5,780 nucleotides of DNA, taken from Prevotellamassilia sp. Lineage in GTDB: Bacteria; Bacteroidota; Bacteroidia; Bacteroidales; Bacteroidaceae. The notes beneath the pieces were generated by a model, which saw only the letters and a list, made by a program, of their open reading frames with translations, did no database searches and was not told where the DNA came from. The position numbers and the translations under genes were made by a program. The DNA lies in contig JAHAWW010000038.1 of assembly GCA_018383375.1 (NCBI GenBank), positions 1 through 5,780 of the forward strand, read 5' to 3'. This document shows, piece after piece, positions 1 through 5,780 of the stretch (the first letter of the stretch is position 1; each line of letters starts with the position of its first letter).

Positions 1-53
1 CCGTCAGTGTCCTACATTTGACTTGATTTTGAGCAAAATTGCCTCAATCTGTG

Positions 54-126
54 AGCCGAAAGCCGGACTCGAACCGGCGACCCTTTCATTACGAATGAAA
101 TGCTCTACCGACTGAGCTATTTCGGC
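54..126 (-). tRNA. tRNA-Thr (anticodon CGU)
   Basis: The minus strand folds into a full 73-nt cloverleaf. The acceptor stem GCCGAAA/TTTCGGC is perfect (120-126 with 55-61). The D arm contains AGTCGGTAGA. The anticodon stem TTTCA/TGAAA encloses the loop TTCGTAA, and the T arm GCCGG-TTCGAGT-CCGGC is complete. Loop positions 34-36 read CGT (complement of 91-93), which decodes the threonine codon ACG. The discriminator base is U (54). No CCA is encoded after it, so the CCA end must be added by nucleotidyltransferase. The identity rests on the anticodon alone. Confidence 0.97.
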
Positions 127-147
127 AACTTAGGTCTCTTTTTGCGA

Positions 148-184
148 CATTTGAAAAGAAGCACAGAGGGCGATTTTTCAAATG
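148..184. repeat. 10-bp inverted repeat in the tRNA-Thr leader
   Basis: CATTTGAAAA (148-157) and TTTTCAAATG (175-184) are perfect reverse complements separated by 17 nt. The pairing can grow by two base pairs beyond a single bulged A at 147. The outer arm coincides with the predicted transcription start of the tRNA. In RNA it would therefore be a stem-loop at the extreme 5' end of the pre-tRNA. There is no T-run after it on either strand, so it is not an intrinsic terminator. Confidence 0.6.
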
Positions 185-189
185 CGATG

Positions 190-220
190 CAAAGATATGA
201 AGTTTTGTGAAATACGCCAA
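190..220 (-). promoter_or_regulatory. Bacteroidetes-type promoter for tRNA-Thr
   Basis: On the minus strand TATCTTTG (190-197) matches the Bacteroidetes -7 consensus TAnnTTTG exactly. A TTG at 218-220 lies 20 nt upstream, the spacing expected of the -33 element. Transcription would begin near 182-184, giving a pre-tRNA leader of roughly 57 nt that RNase P would remove. There is no competing element nearer the tRNA. Confidence 0.7.
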
Positions 221-260
221 GTTTCTTTGACGTTTTTCTCTTTAGAGACCTTTAGTTCTT

Positions 261-287
261 TGTTCTTGGGGATATGTTCTTGGGGAT
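261..287. repeat. Tandem 14-bp-period repeat
   Basis: TGTTCTTGGGGAT occurs at 261-273 and again at 275-287. The two 13-bp copies are identical and separated by one base. They lie between the DUF805 stop codon and the tRNA promoter. The arrangement looks like a short slippage duplication. No function is evident. Confidence 0.8.
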
Positions 288-314
288 TTGATTGCGAAGC
301 ACGGGAAAAGCAAC

Positions 315-1460
315 TCACTTCAAGCCGATGATGACCAAGCGGGCCGTGTGGCTGTCGCGATTGATGACGAGACGTACATCGACGCTGTGGTCGCTCTGTG
401 ACTTAAGCTTCAGGCCACGCTTAGTCAGTGCCATACAGTTGGACTGAGCGGTGTCTTGGGCCATTGGAGGATAGTCTTCACGATAATAGCCATAGTCTTC
501 GTCGCTGAGATAAATCTCGTCGGGACAGGCCTGCCACGACGTAGAGGCGGTGTCGGCCAACTGGCGGTCTATGGCTGCGTAGACGTTGGGCATTTCGGCC
601 TTCTTGAGTTGCAGTTCAAAGGCATCGGCCGCGATGCCGTCTTTTCCGACGTAGTCGATGGTCTCCACCGGCAGGGCAATGTCTGCCTTAAGCGCCTCAA
701 CCGCTTCACGGGCCGTGTCTTCGAGCGAACCATGTTGCTGCTGAATGTGATGGTTTAAGGTCAGACAAGAGAACAACCAAATGACAAAGGGCGAGAGGAG
801 CAGGAGCAAAATGCGCAGGCTCCAACGCTGGAGGCGCCAAACGGCCGACAATACCAAATAGACCGGTGAACAAATCCACCAGGCCAGGGCGCAGAAGAAT
901 GCACGGGTGCGCACACGCTTGATGCTTTGGCGGACATCGGTGTCGGCGCTATGAATTGTCGGTGCGGTGCCGTAACGGTTCACCTCGGTCTGGCCACGGC
1001 GGAAGAGCAACACGATATTGTAGAACGGGATGTAGAAGAGCCAGCCCGTCTTGCCGGTGTCGTGAGAGCGCTTGATGCCTTGAGCTGTATAGGCCCAGCA
1101 GGCCACAGCCAAGGCGCCCAGCATGATGCGATGGCTGACGGTTTGTGCGGCTTCTGGTCCCACCCACAACGCGGCCAGTTCGGTATAAACCGAAGCCATA
1201 TATCCCACAAGGCCGAGCAAGGCAAAGACCAAGTGAGAAAGGAGGAACTCCAAGCGTGTGATGCGGCCGCGGAAAGAAAACGGCCGTGCAAACAACCCGA
1301 CGTTGCGCATTGGCGGATTGTCGAATTCTTGAATTTCGCCATCCTCGTCATTGACGTCGGCCGTTTCGTCTATTTCAGGCAGAGGCGGTAACGTCGGCGA
1401 CGTATTCGTGTCGGGCAATGGCGGTAACGGACGTTGGTCAGGCTGTTGTTGCTCGTTCAT
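315..1460 (-). CDS. DUF805-domain membrane protein with N- and C-terminal extensions
   Basis: This encodes a 381-residue inner-membrane protein of unknown function. Residues 1-50 are proline-rich and acidic, probably disordered, with LPPLP twice (12-16, 24-28). Residues 55-165 form a DUF805 domain. Its hallmarks are SFRGRITRLEF (62-72), KRSHDTGKTGW (130-140) and NRYG (161-164), around hydrophobic segments near 73-91, 110-127 and 140-154. Two more hydrophobic segments follow, at about 187-207 and 215-235. A soluble tail (236-381) carries cysteines at 312 and 342 and an acidic tyrosine-rich stretch (315-330), and resembles no family I know. DUF805 proteins are often only 110-150 residues long, so about two thirds of this protein is extra. 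The ATG at 1458-1460 keeps the whole tail. Met51 directly before DUF805 is a possible alternative start. No Shine-Dalgarno or TAnnTTTG element precedes it, and it may depend on read-through from pta-ackA. Confidence 0.85.
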   Translation of the reverse strand: MNEQQQPDQRPLPPLPDTNTSPTLPPLPEIDETADVNDEDGEIQEFDNPPMRNVGLFARPFSFRGRITRLEFLLSHLVFALLGLVGYMASVYTELAALWVGPEAAQTVSHRIMLGALAVACWAYTAQGIKRSHDTGKTGWLFYIPFYNIVLLFRRGQTEVNRYGTAPTIHSADTDVRQSIKRVRTRAFFCALAWWICSPVYLVLSAVWRLQRWSLRILLLLLSPFVIWLFSCLTLNHHIQQQHGSLEDTAREAVEALKADIALPVETIDYVGKDGIAADAFELQLKKAEMPNVYAAIDRQLADTASTSWQACPDEIYLSDEDYGYYREDYPPMAQDTAQSNCMALTKRGLKLKSQSDHSVDVRLVINRDSHTARLVIIGLK

Positions 1461-1493
1461 AGTTGTTGCGTTCAGTCAGTTTTTTCTGTATTG

Positions 1494-1542
1494 AAAAAGA
1501 CACTGAGCCACTCCTATATATATAATAGGAGTGCTCAATGTG
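1494..1542 (-). terminator. Intrinsic terminator after ackA
   Basis: Read on the minus strand, ACTCCTAT and ATAGGAGT (1525-1532 and 1510-1517) form an 8-bp stem around a 7-nt A/T loop. The stem extends outward through GAGC/GCTC-type pairing and CAC/GTG with small bulges, up to 1501-1542. TCTTTTTC follows immediately (1500-1493). The structure starts 17 nt beyond the ackA stop codon, as expected for the end of the pta-ackA transcript. The plus-strand reading has no T-run after the hairpin. Confidence 0.75.
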
Positions 1543-1558
1543 AATATGGGCAGCTGAT

Positions 1559-2749
1559 TTATGAAACCAGTTCGAGGGTGTCTGAGGCGATGAGGAGTTC
1601 TTCGTCTGTCGGCACGACCACCACTTTGACGGGGCTGTCGGCGGTAGAGATGATTTCTTCTTCGCCAAAGTTTTTCTTGTTTTTCTCTTTGTCGAGTTTG
1701 ATGCCGAGACATTCGAGTCCGCCGGCTGCATTCTGCCGGATGTCCCATTGGTGCTCGCCGACGCCGGCGGTGAATACCACCACGTCTACGCCACCCATGG
1801 CAGCGGTATAGGCACCGATGTATTTCTTGATGCGGTAGGCATTCATTTTGAGTGCCAGAGCGGCCCGTTCATTCCCTTGTTTGATGGCCTCTTCAACCTC
1901 GCGGATGTCGCTCGACACGCCGCTGATGCCTTTCACACCGCTCTCTTTGTTGAGCAGGTCGCTCATTTGGTCGGGGGTGAGGCCTTCTTTCTTCATGATG
2001 CTTAACACTGCTGAGGGGTCAACGTCGCCCGAGCGTGTGCCCATCATGAGTCCTTCAAGCGGTGTGAGGCCCATAGAGGTGTCTACGCACTCGCCGTTTT
2101 TCACTGCCGACACCGAGGCGCCGTTGCCAATGTGGCAGGTGATGATGCGCGTTGATTTGGGGTCACAGCCCAGGAATTTGCACACACGGGCAGAGACGAA
2201 GCGATGGCTGGTGCCGTGAGCGCCCCAGCGGCGAATGTTGTTGTTTTCGTAATATTTATAAGGGACGGCATACATATAGGCCTCGGCCGGCATGGTCTGA
2301 TGAAAAGCCGTGTCGAAGACAAACACCTGCGGCAGTTTGGGCAACATCTGCTTCACGGCCACATAGCCTTTGAGATGGGCTTCGCTGTGGAGCGGTGCCA
2401 ATTCCATATATTGTTTCCACTCTTCAAGCATGGCGTCGGTGACGACTTGGCTCTTGGTGAAGCGTCCGCCTGCCACGATGCGGTGGCCTGCGGCGGAGAT
2501 TTCGTCGAGGCTCTTGATGGCGCCGTAGGTGGGGTTGAGCAGGGTGTCGAACATGAGTTTGATGCCCTCGGTGTGAGTGGGGCACGGCGACTCTATGATT
2601 TTGGTTTCGCCGTTGATTTTTGTTTTGAGGAATGAGCCTTCAAGACCGATTTTCTCGATGCCTCCGGCAGCGAGCACGCTCTTGTCGTCCATTTCGTAGA
2701 GTTTGTATTTGATAGAACTGCTACCGCAGTTGATGACCAATATTTTCAT
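1559..2749 (-). CDS. ackA: Acetate kinase
   Basis: Acetate kinase transfers phosphate between acetyl phosphate and ADP, yielding acetate and ATP in the cytoplasm. At 396 residues it is full length. It has the ASKHA fold signatures: NCGSSSIK (7-14), GHR (88-90), FDTAFHQTMP (145-154) with the catalytic-type Asp146, HGTSH (178-182), HIGNGAS (206-212), the block ending in MGTRSGDVDP (236-245) with Arg239, FTAGVGE (326-332), and TDEE (381-384). Asn7, Arg90, Asp146, His178, His206 and Arg239 match the essential residues of the Methanosarcina enzyme. Several normally invariant neighbours differ: HGG is AGG at 93-95, PLHNP is PLHSE at 119-123, GFHGTSH is GAHGTSH at 176-182, and GEN is GEH at 331-333. 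The start gives the canonical MKILVINCGSSS. It lies 30 bp downstream of pta in the same operon. The function is near certain; substrate preference is less so. Confidence 0.96.
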   Translation of the reverse strand: MKILVINCGSSSIKYKLYEMDDKSVLAAGGIEKIGLEGSFLKTKINGETKIIESPCPTHTEGIKLMFDTLLNPTYGAIKSLDEISAAGHRIVAGGRFTKSQVVTDAMLEEWKQYMELAPLHSEAHLKGYVAVKQMLPKLPQVFVFDTAFHQTMPAEAYMYAVPYKYYENNNIRRWGAHGTSHRFVSARVCKFLGCDPKSTRIITCHIGNGASVSAVKNGECVDTSMGLTPLEGLMMGTRSGDVDPSAVLSIMKKEGLTPDQMSDLLNKESGVKGISGVSSDIREVEEAIKQGNERAALALKMNAYRIKKYIGAYTAAMGGVDVVVFTAGVGEHQWDIRQNAAGGLECLGIKLDKEKNKKNFGEEEIISTADSPVKVVVVPTDEELLIASDTLELVS

Positions 2750-2779
2750 TTGTTTTTGGCGTGTTGTGAGGTTGATGGA

Positions 2780-3793
2780 TTAGCAGCCTGCTTTGGCGGC
2801 AATGGCTTGGTTGGCGGTGATGGCTATCATTTTGTAGACGTCGTCGATGGAGCAGCCGCGCGAGAGGTCGTTGACGGGACGGGCAATACCTTGAAGGATG
2901 GGTCCCACAGCCGTGGCGTGTCCCAGACGCTGCACGAGCTTGTAGCCAATGTTACCCACCTCGAGACTGGGCACGACCAAGACGTTGGCCTTACCGGCAA
3001 TGGGGCTGCCGGGAGCTTTTGAAGCGCCCACAGAGGGCACGAGAGCGGCGTCGGCCTGCAACTCGCCGTCGATGACGAGGGCGGGGTCCATTTCTTTGGC
3101 AATGCCGAAGGCTTCGACCACTTTGTCGACCACTTCGTGTTTGGCCGAGCCTTTTGTGGAGAAGCTCAACATGGCCACACGCGGCTCGATGCCGGCCACG
3201 GCTTTGGCCGTGCGTGCGGTGCAGATGGCGATTTGTGCCAGCTGGTTGGCATCGGGCACGGGCGTCACGGCTACGTCGCCCATCACGAGTACACCATTGT
3301 CGCCGCACTCAGGAGCGTGGGTGAGCAGCAACATGGCACCGCTCACGCAGGTGATGCCCGGGGCGGTCTTGATGATTTGAAGAGCGGGACGGAGCACGTC
3401 GCCGGTGGTGTTGCGTGCACCGGCCAACTGGCCGTCGGCTTCACCGTTTTTGATGATGAGGCAGCCCAAATAGAGCGGGTCGAGCACTTTCTTGCGTGCC
3501 TCTTCGATGGTCATGCCTTTTTTCTTGCGCAGCTCGCAGAGCAGTTGGGCATATTCTTCGGCCTTGGGGTTGTTTTCGGGGTCGATAATGGTGGCTTTGC
3601 CGATGTTGCCAAGTCCCCACTCTTTGGCGAGGGCATGGATTTCGTCGGGATTGCCAATCAAAATCAGGTCGGCCACGCCGTCTGTCAAGATTTGATTGGC
3701 TGCTTTGAGGGTGCGTTCTTCCGTACCTTCGGGCAAGACGATGCATTGTTTGTTTGCCTTGGCCCGAGAAATAAGTTGTTCAACGAGTTCCAT
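2780..3793 (-). CDS. pta: Phosphate acetyltransferase
   Basis: Pta converts acetyl-CoA and phosphate to acetyl phosphate and CoA, feeding the acetate kinase encoded next to it. The 337-residue protein is the short single-domain PTA_PTB form, without the long N-terminal regulatory part of the enterobacterial enzyme. Visible family motifs are VLPEGTEERTLKAA (19-32), ADGQLAGARNTTGDVLRPALQ (119-139), VSGAMLL (150-156), SFSTKGSAKHE (210-220), DGELQADAAL (242-251) and ARPVNDLSRGCS (304-315). Ser311-Arg312 correspond to the CoA and active-site Ser-Arg pair described for the Methanosarcina enzyme. The ATG at 3791-3793 gives the usual short N-terminus. It has no Shine-Dalgarno site and follows an A/T-rich leader of about 30 nt from a Bacteroidetes-type promoter. 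It is the first gene of the pta-ackA operon. Confidence 0.96.
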   Translation of the reverse strand: MELVEQLISRAKANKQCIVLPEGTEERTLKAANQILTDGVADLILIGNPDEIHALAKEWGLGNIGKATIIDPENNPKAEEYAQLLCELRKKKGMTIEEARKKVLDPLYLGCLIIKNGEADGQLAGARNTTGDVLRPALQIIKTAPGITCVSGAMLLLTHAPECGDNGVLVMGDVAVTPVPDANQLAQIAICTARTAKAVAGIEPRVAMLSFSTKGSAKHEVVDKVVEAFGIAKEMDPALVIDGELQADAALVPSVGASKAPGSPIAGKANVLVVPSLEVGNIGYKLVQRLGHATAVGPILQGIARPVNDLSRGCSIDDVYKMIAITANQAIAAKAGC

Positions 3794-3827
3794 ATATGAG
3801 TGAAAAAAATGAGTTTATAGTATGCTG

Positions 3828-3835
3828 CAAAATTA
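3828..3835 (-). promoter_or_regulatory. -7 element of the pta-ackA promoter
   Basis: The minus strand reads TAATTTTG, an exact match to TAnnTTTG, ending 34 nt before the pta start codon. A start site around 3821-3823 would give a leader of about 30 nt. No TTG is found at the normal -33 distance, so the upstream element is either degenerate or replaced by an activator site. Confidence 0.6.
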
Positions 3836-4049
3836 ACAAAAAGAATTGGGATGGCGGTGTATCGTTTGATTTCAATTCGATGACAAAAAGTGAAAAACGC
3901 AGATTGCCGACTCGGCCGGCGGATATCGTCTCGTGAATAGCGCTGTGGGCCTGCGGTCGATGGTTGTGGCTGATGGGTCGGCGAGCGTGGATTTGTCTTT
4001 TTTCGTGGCCGTTTTTTTGACTATTTTTGGGTAAGCACAGAAGAGAGGG

Positions 4050-4072
4050 GAGGCCGCCGGGCCTCTTTTTTT
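4050..4072 (+). terminator. Strong plus-strand intrinsic terminator without an upstream gene
   Basis: GAGGCC (4050-4055) pairs perfectly with GGCCTC (4060-4065) across a GCCG loop, followed at once by seven T residues (4066-4072). G-U pairs can lengthen the stem. The opposite strand has no T-run, so it works only on plus-strand transcripts. Both neighbours cannot use it as a 3' end: pta runs away on the minus strand and tex starts about 330 bp downstream. It therefore implies a short transcript, or early termination of a long tex leader. Confidence 0.8.
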
Positions 4073-4109
4073 GAGTTTCAAGGCGTTACGGCGATAAGGA
4101 CAGCATTTT

Positions 4110-4140
4110 CGGGGCTTATGGCAGGAAAAACGGGGCTTAT
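4110..4140. repeat. Direct repeat CGGGGCTTAT, period 21
   Basis: The 10-mer is found at 4110-4119 and 4131-4140, two helical turns apart, in the pta-tex intergenic region. A separate 11-mer, GTTTTTTTGAC, also occurs twice nearby, at 4011-4021 and 4169-4179. The 21-bp spacing would suit a pair of sites on the same DNA face, but no known binding consensus is recognised. Confidence 0.6.
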
Positions 4141-4348
4141 TCCCGTCGACAAACAGACGGTGTGAGGTGTTTTTTTGACGGCGACGAGTCGTTTTGGGGC
4201 CTATTTCGAGGCAGAGAGAAATCATTTGAAAAAAATCTGACTCAATTTTGTCTCTTTCGACCACCGTTTTTGTACAACTGCCGAGGCGATTTGTCGGTGC
4301 CAAAACGTGTTTTTTCAGAAAAACGAGCTTCGGCTGACTCAGAATGTC

Positions 4349-4356
4349 TAACTTTG
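4349..4356 (+). promoter_or_regulatory. -7 element of the tex promoter
   Basis: TAACTTTG matches TAnnTTTG exactly. It lies 44 nt before the tex ATG, predicting a start near 4362-4364 and a leader of about 38 nt. The -33 position lacks a clear TTG. The dyad TTGAAGT-cat-ACTTCGA (4354-4370, one G-T pair) overlaps the end of the element and the likely start site. Confidence 0.55.
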
Positions 4357-4400
4357 AAGTCATACTTCGACGTTTTAACCACACCACATCACGATTAGCC

Positions 4401-5780
4401 ATGGACATCACTCATATCATTGCCTCAAGGCTGGGTCTCTCGCAGCGGCAGGTGGAGGCCACGGTCAACCTGCTGACTGAGGGGGCCACCATTCCCTTCA
4501 TCAGCCGCTATCGCAAGGAGGTTACGGGCGGGCTCAACGAGGTGCAAATTGCCCAAATCAACGACCTCAACGACCAGCTCACAGAGTTTGAGCGACGCAA
4601 AGCCTACATCATCGACACGATTGAGGCCCAGGGCAAACTCTCCGACGAACTGCGTGAGCGCATCGAGGCCTGCGAAGAAGCCGGTGCGCTTGAAGACCTC
4701 TATCTCCCCTTCAAGCCCAAACGTAAAACGCGTGCCGAGGCAGCGCGACAAAAAGGCCTCGAGCCACTCGCCGACTGGCTCATGCGGCGTCAAAGAACCA
4801 ATCCTGAGACAGAGGCCGGCAAGTTTGTGACCGACGAAGTGCCCAATGTCGAGGCGGCTCTGCAGGGTGCCAAAGACATCATCGCCGAACGCATCAACGA
4901 GAACGACCAGACGCGGCAGGCCGTGAGAAGTGCATTCAGGCGCTCGGCTGTCATCACGTCCAAGGTGGTGAAGTCTAAAATGGGCGAGGCCGGCAAATAC
5001 CGCGACTACTTCGACTGGAGCGAGCCGCTGCGACGCTGTTCGTCCCACCGCTTGCTGGCCATGCGCCGGGGCGAGGCCGAGGGCTACCTGCGCGTAGACA
5101 TCTCGCCAGCGGCCGAAGATGAGTGTCTGCAACGCCTCAAGAAACATTACGTTCACCCGCAATCGTCCACGGCACACCAAGTCGAGGAGGCCGTCGACGA
5201 CGCCTACAAGCGCCTGCTCAAGCCGTCGATTGAAAATGAGGCGGCGGCCGAGAGCAAGGCCAAAGCCGACGAGGCCGCCATCAGCGTGTTTGCCGAAAAC
5301 CTGCGCCAACTGCTTCTGGCGGCTCCGCTGGGACAGAAACGCATCATGGGCATCGACCCGGGCTTCCGCACGGGCTGCAAATTGGTGTGTCTCGACGCAC
5401 AAGGCAATCTGCTTCATCACGAAACCATCTTCCCCCACGAGCCTCGCCGCGAGTGGGGACGATCGGTGTGTCGCGTGGCCCAACTGGCCGACCGCTTCGC
5501 CATCGAAGCCGTAGCCGTGGGTGGCGGCACTGCCGGACGCGAAACAGAAGCCCTCATCAAAGAGGTACGTCTGGAAGGCGTCGACGTCTTTTTGGTGAGC
5601 GAAGACGGGGCTTCGGTCTATTCGGCTTCGGCTTTGGCCCGCGAAGAATTTCCCGACCAAGACGTCACCGTGCGCGGAGCCGTGAGCAGCGGTCGCCGAC
5701 TGGCCGACCCCCTGGCCGAGTTGGTCAAGATTGACCCCAAATCTATCGGCGTGGGACAATACCAGCACGACGTGGATCAG
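4401..5780 (+). CDS. tex: Tex family transcription accessory / RNA-binding protein (3' end outside window)
   Basis: Tex is a conserved cytoplasmic nucleic-acid-binding protein related to eukaryotic Spt6, linked to transcription and RNA metabolism. The frame is open for 460 codons to the window edge; full-length Tex is roughly 700-780 residues. It begins MDITHIIASRLGLSQRQVEA. Family signatures follow: TIPFISRYRKEVTGGLNEVQ (31-50), LEDLYLPFKPKRKTRAEAAR (98-117), SSHRLLAMRRGEAEG (214-228), and the YqgF/RNase H-like domain from RIMGIDPGFRTGCK (314-327). GGGTAGRETE (374-383) stands where many homologues have GNGTASRETE. VSEDGASVYSAS (399-410) and DPKSIGVGQYQHDVDQ at the edge are also typical. The helix-hairpin-helix and S1 RNA-binding domains should lie beyond 5780. 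The ATG at 4401 gives the standard Tex N-terminus; no Shine-Dalgarno site is visible. Confidence 0.96.
   Translation, partial: MDITHIIASRLGLSQRQVEATVNLLTEGATIPFISRYRKEVTGGLNEVQIAQINDLNDQLTEFERRKAYIIDTIEAQGKLSDELRERIEACEEAGALEDLYLPFKPKRKTRAEAARQKGLEPLADWLMRRQRTNPETEAGKFVTDEVPNVEAALQGAKDIIAERINENDQTRQAVRSAFRRSAVITSKVVKSKMGEAGKYRDYFDWSEPLRRCSSHRLLAMRRGEAEGYLRVDISPAAEDECLQRLKKHYVHPQSSTAHQVEEAVDDAYKRLLKPSIENEAAAESKAKADEAAISVFAENLRQLLLAAPLGQKRIMGIDPGFRTGCKLVCLDAQGNLLHHETIFPHEPRREWGRSVCRVAQLADRFAIEAVAVGGGTAGRETEALIKEVRLEGVDVFLVSEDGASVYSASALAREEFPDQDVTVRGAVSSGRRLADPLAELVKIDPKSIGVGQYQHDVDQ

Larger units (their letters stand above)
3794..4400. other. 607-bp divergent intergenic region between pta and tex
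   Basis: No convincing long gene lies here. From left to right it holds the pta promoter, a GAATTG/CAATTC dyad (3843-3848, 3873-3878) and a 24-codon plus-strand frame (3960-4034) ending in a hydrophobic stretch. After that come an intrinsic terminator (4050-4072), short direct repeats, alternative hairpins (4130-4160) and the tex promoter. T-runs preceding GA recur at 4012-4020, 4066-4074 and 4170-4178. One candidate plus-strand promoter is TGGATTTG (3988-3995), one mismatch from consensus, with TTG 21 nt upstream (3964-3966). A second is TATTTTTG (4022-4029), an exact -7 match with a poor -33. Confidence 0.6.

Noticed and set aside
29..47. TTGAG/CTCAA inverted repeat just past the tRNA 3' end, considered as a tRNA terminator
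   Set aside because: The 5-bp stem is weak and no T-run follows on the minus strand. I see no convincing terminator for the tRNA within the window.
54..126. tRNA-Thr as an integration site for a mobile element
   Set aside because: No integrase, no direct repeat of the tRNA 3' end and no foreign-looking genes are visible. All neighbours are core genes.
927..1391. 154-residue open frame on the plus strand
   Set aside because: It is antisense to the DUF805 coding region, whose own frame has clear membrane segments and domain motifs.
2204..2635. 143-residue open frame on the plus strand
   Set aside because: It is antisense to ackA and shows no domain or start signals.
3137..3799. 220-residue open frame on the plus strand
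   Set aside because: It is antisense to most of pta, lacks recognisable motifs, and its end merely overlaps the pta start and leader.
3872..4411. 179-residue open frame on the minus strand spanning the pta-tex gap
   Set aside because: The translation is low-complexity and Lys/Arg-rich with no motif. It overlaps the tex start, would include the tex promoter and terminator, and has no TAnnTTTG in front of it that I could find.
4425..5768. 447-residue open frame on the minus strand
   Set aside because: It lies entirely opposite tex, whose plus-strand frame carries unmistakable family motifs throughout. Its composition is that of an antisense shadow in GC-rich codons and it shows no domain.

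Overview
The window looks like chromosomal core sequence from a Bacteroidales bacterium, most likely a Prevotella-type member. Three things point there. Exact matches to the Bacteroidetes sigma -7 element TAnnTTTG lie upstream of the tRNA, pta and tex. The genes lack Shine-Dalgarno sites and have A-rich leaders. The AckA, Pta and Tex proteins also read like Bacteroidales versions. The genus is inferred from remembered family features, not from a search.

Layout, left to right. Positions 1-53 hold nothing recognisable. A tRNA-Thr with anticodon CGU lies on the minus strand (54-126). Its promoter is at about 190-220, and a 10-bp inverted repeat sits in its leader. A minus-strand gene (315-1460) encodes a 381-residue membrane protein with a DUF805 domain, a proline-rich acidic N-terminal tail and an unrecognised C-terminal domain. 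A minus-strand intrinsic terminator (1494-1542) separates it from ackA (1559-2749). Upstream of ackA lies pta (2780-3793), also on the minus strand. The two genes are 30 bp apart and form a pta-ackA operon read from a promoter near 3828. A 607-bp divergent intergenic region (3794-4400) follows. It contains a strong plus-strand intrinsic terminator with no annotated gene in front of it, several short repeats and hairpins, and a tex promoter near 4349. Plus-strand tex starts at 4401 and runs off the right edge; 460 codons are present.

How the genes work together. Pta converts acetyl-CoA and phosphate to acetyl phosphate. AckA then passes the phosphoryl group to ADP, giving acetate and ATP. This is the standard overflow and fermentation ATP step of anaerobic Bacteroidales. 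Tex is a conserved RNA-binding transcription accessory protein and probably has no direct pathway link. The DUF805 protein has no assignable function.

I do not see a new multi-gene system. The observations most worth checking are an AckA with several substitutions at normally invariant positions around the acetate pocket, and an orphan plus-strand terminator that implies a short RNA or a tiny membrane peptide between pta and tex.
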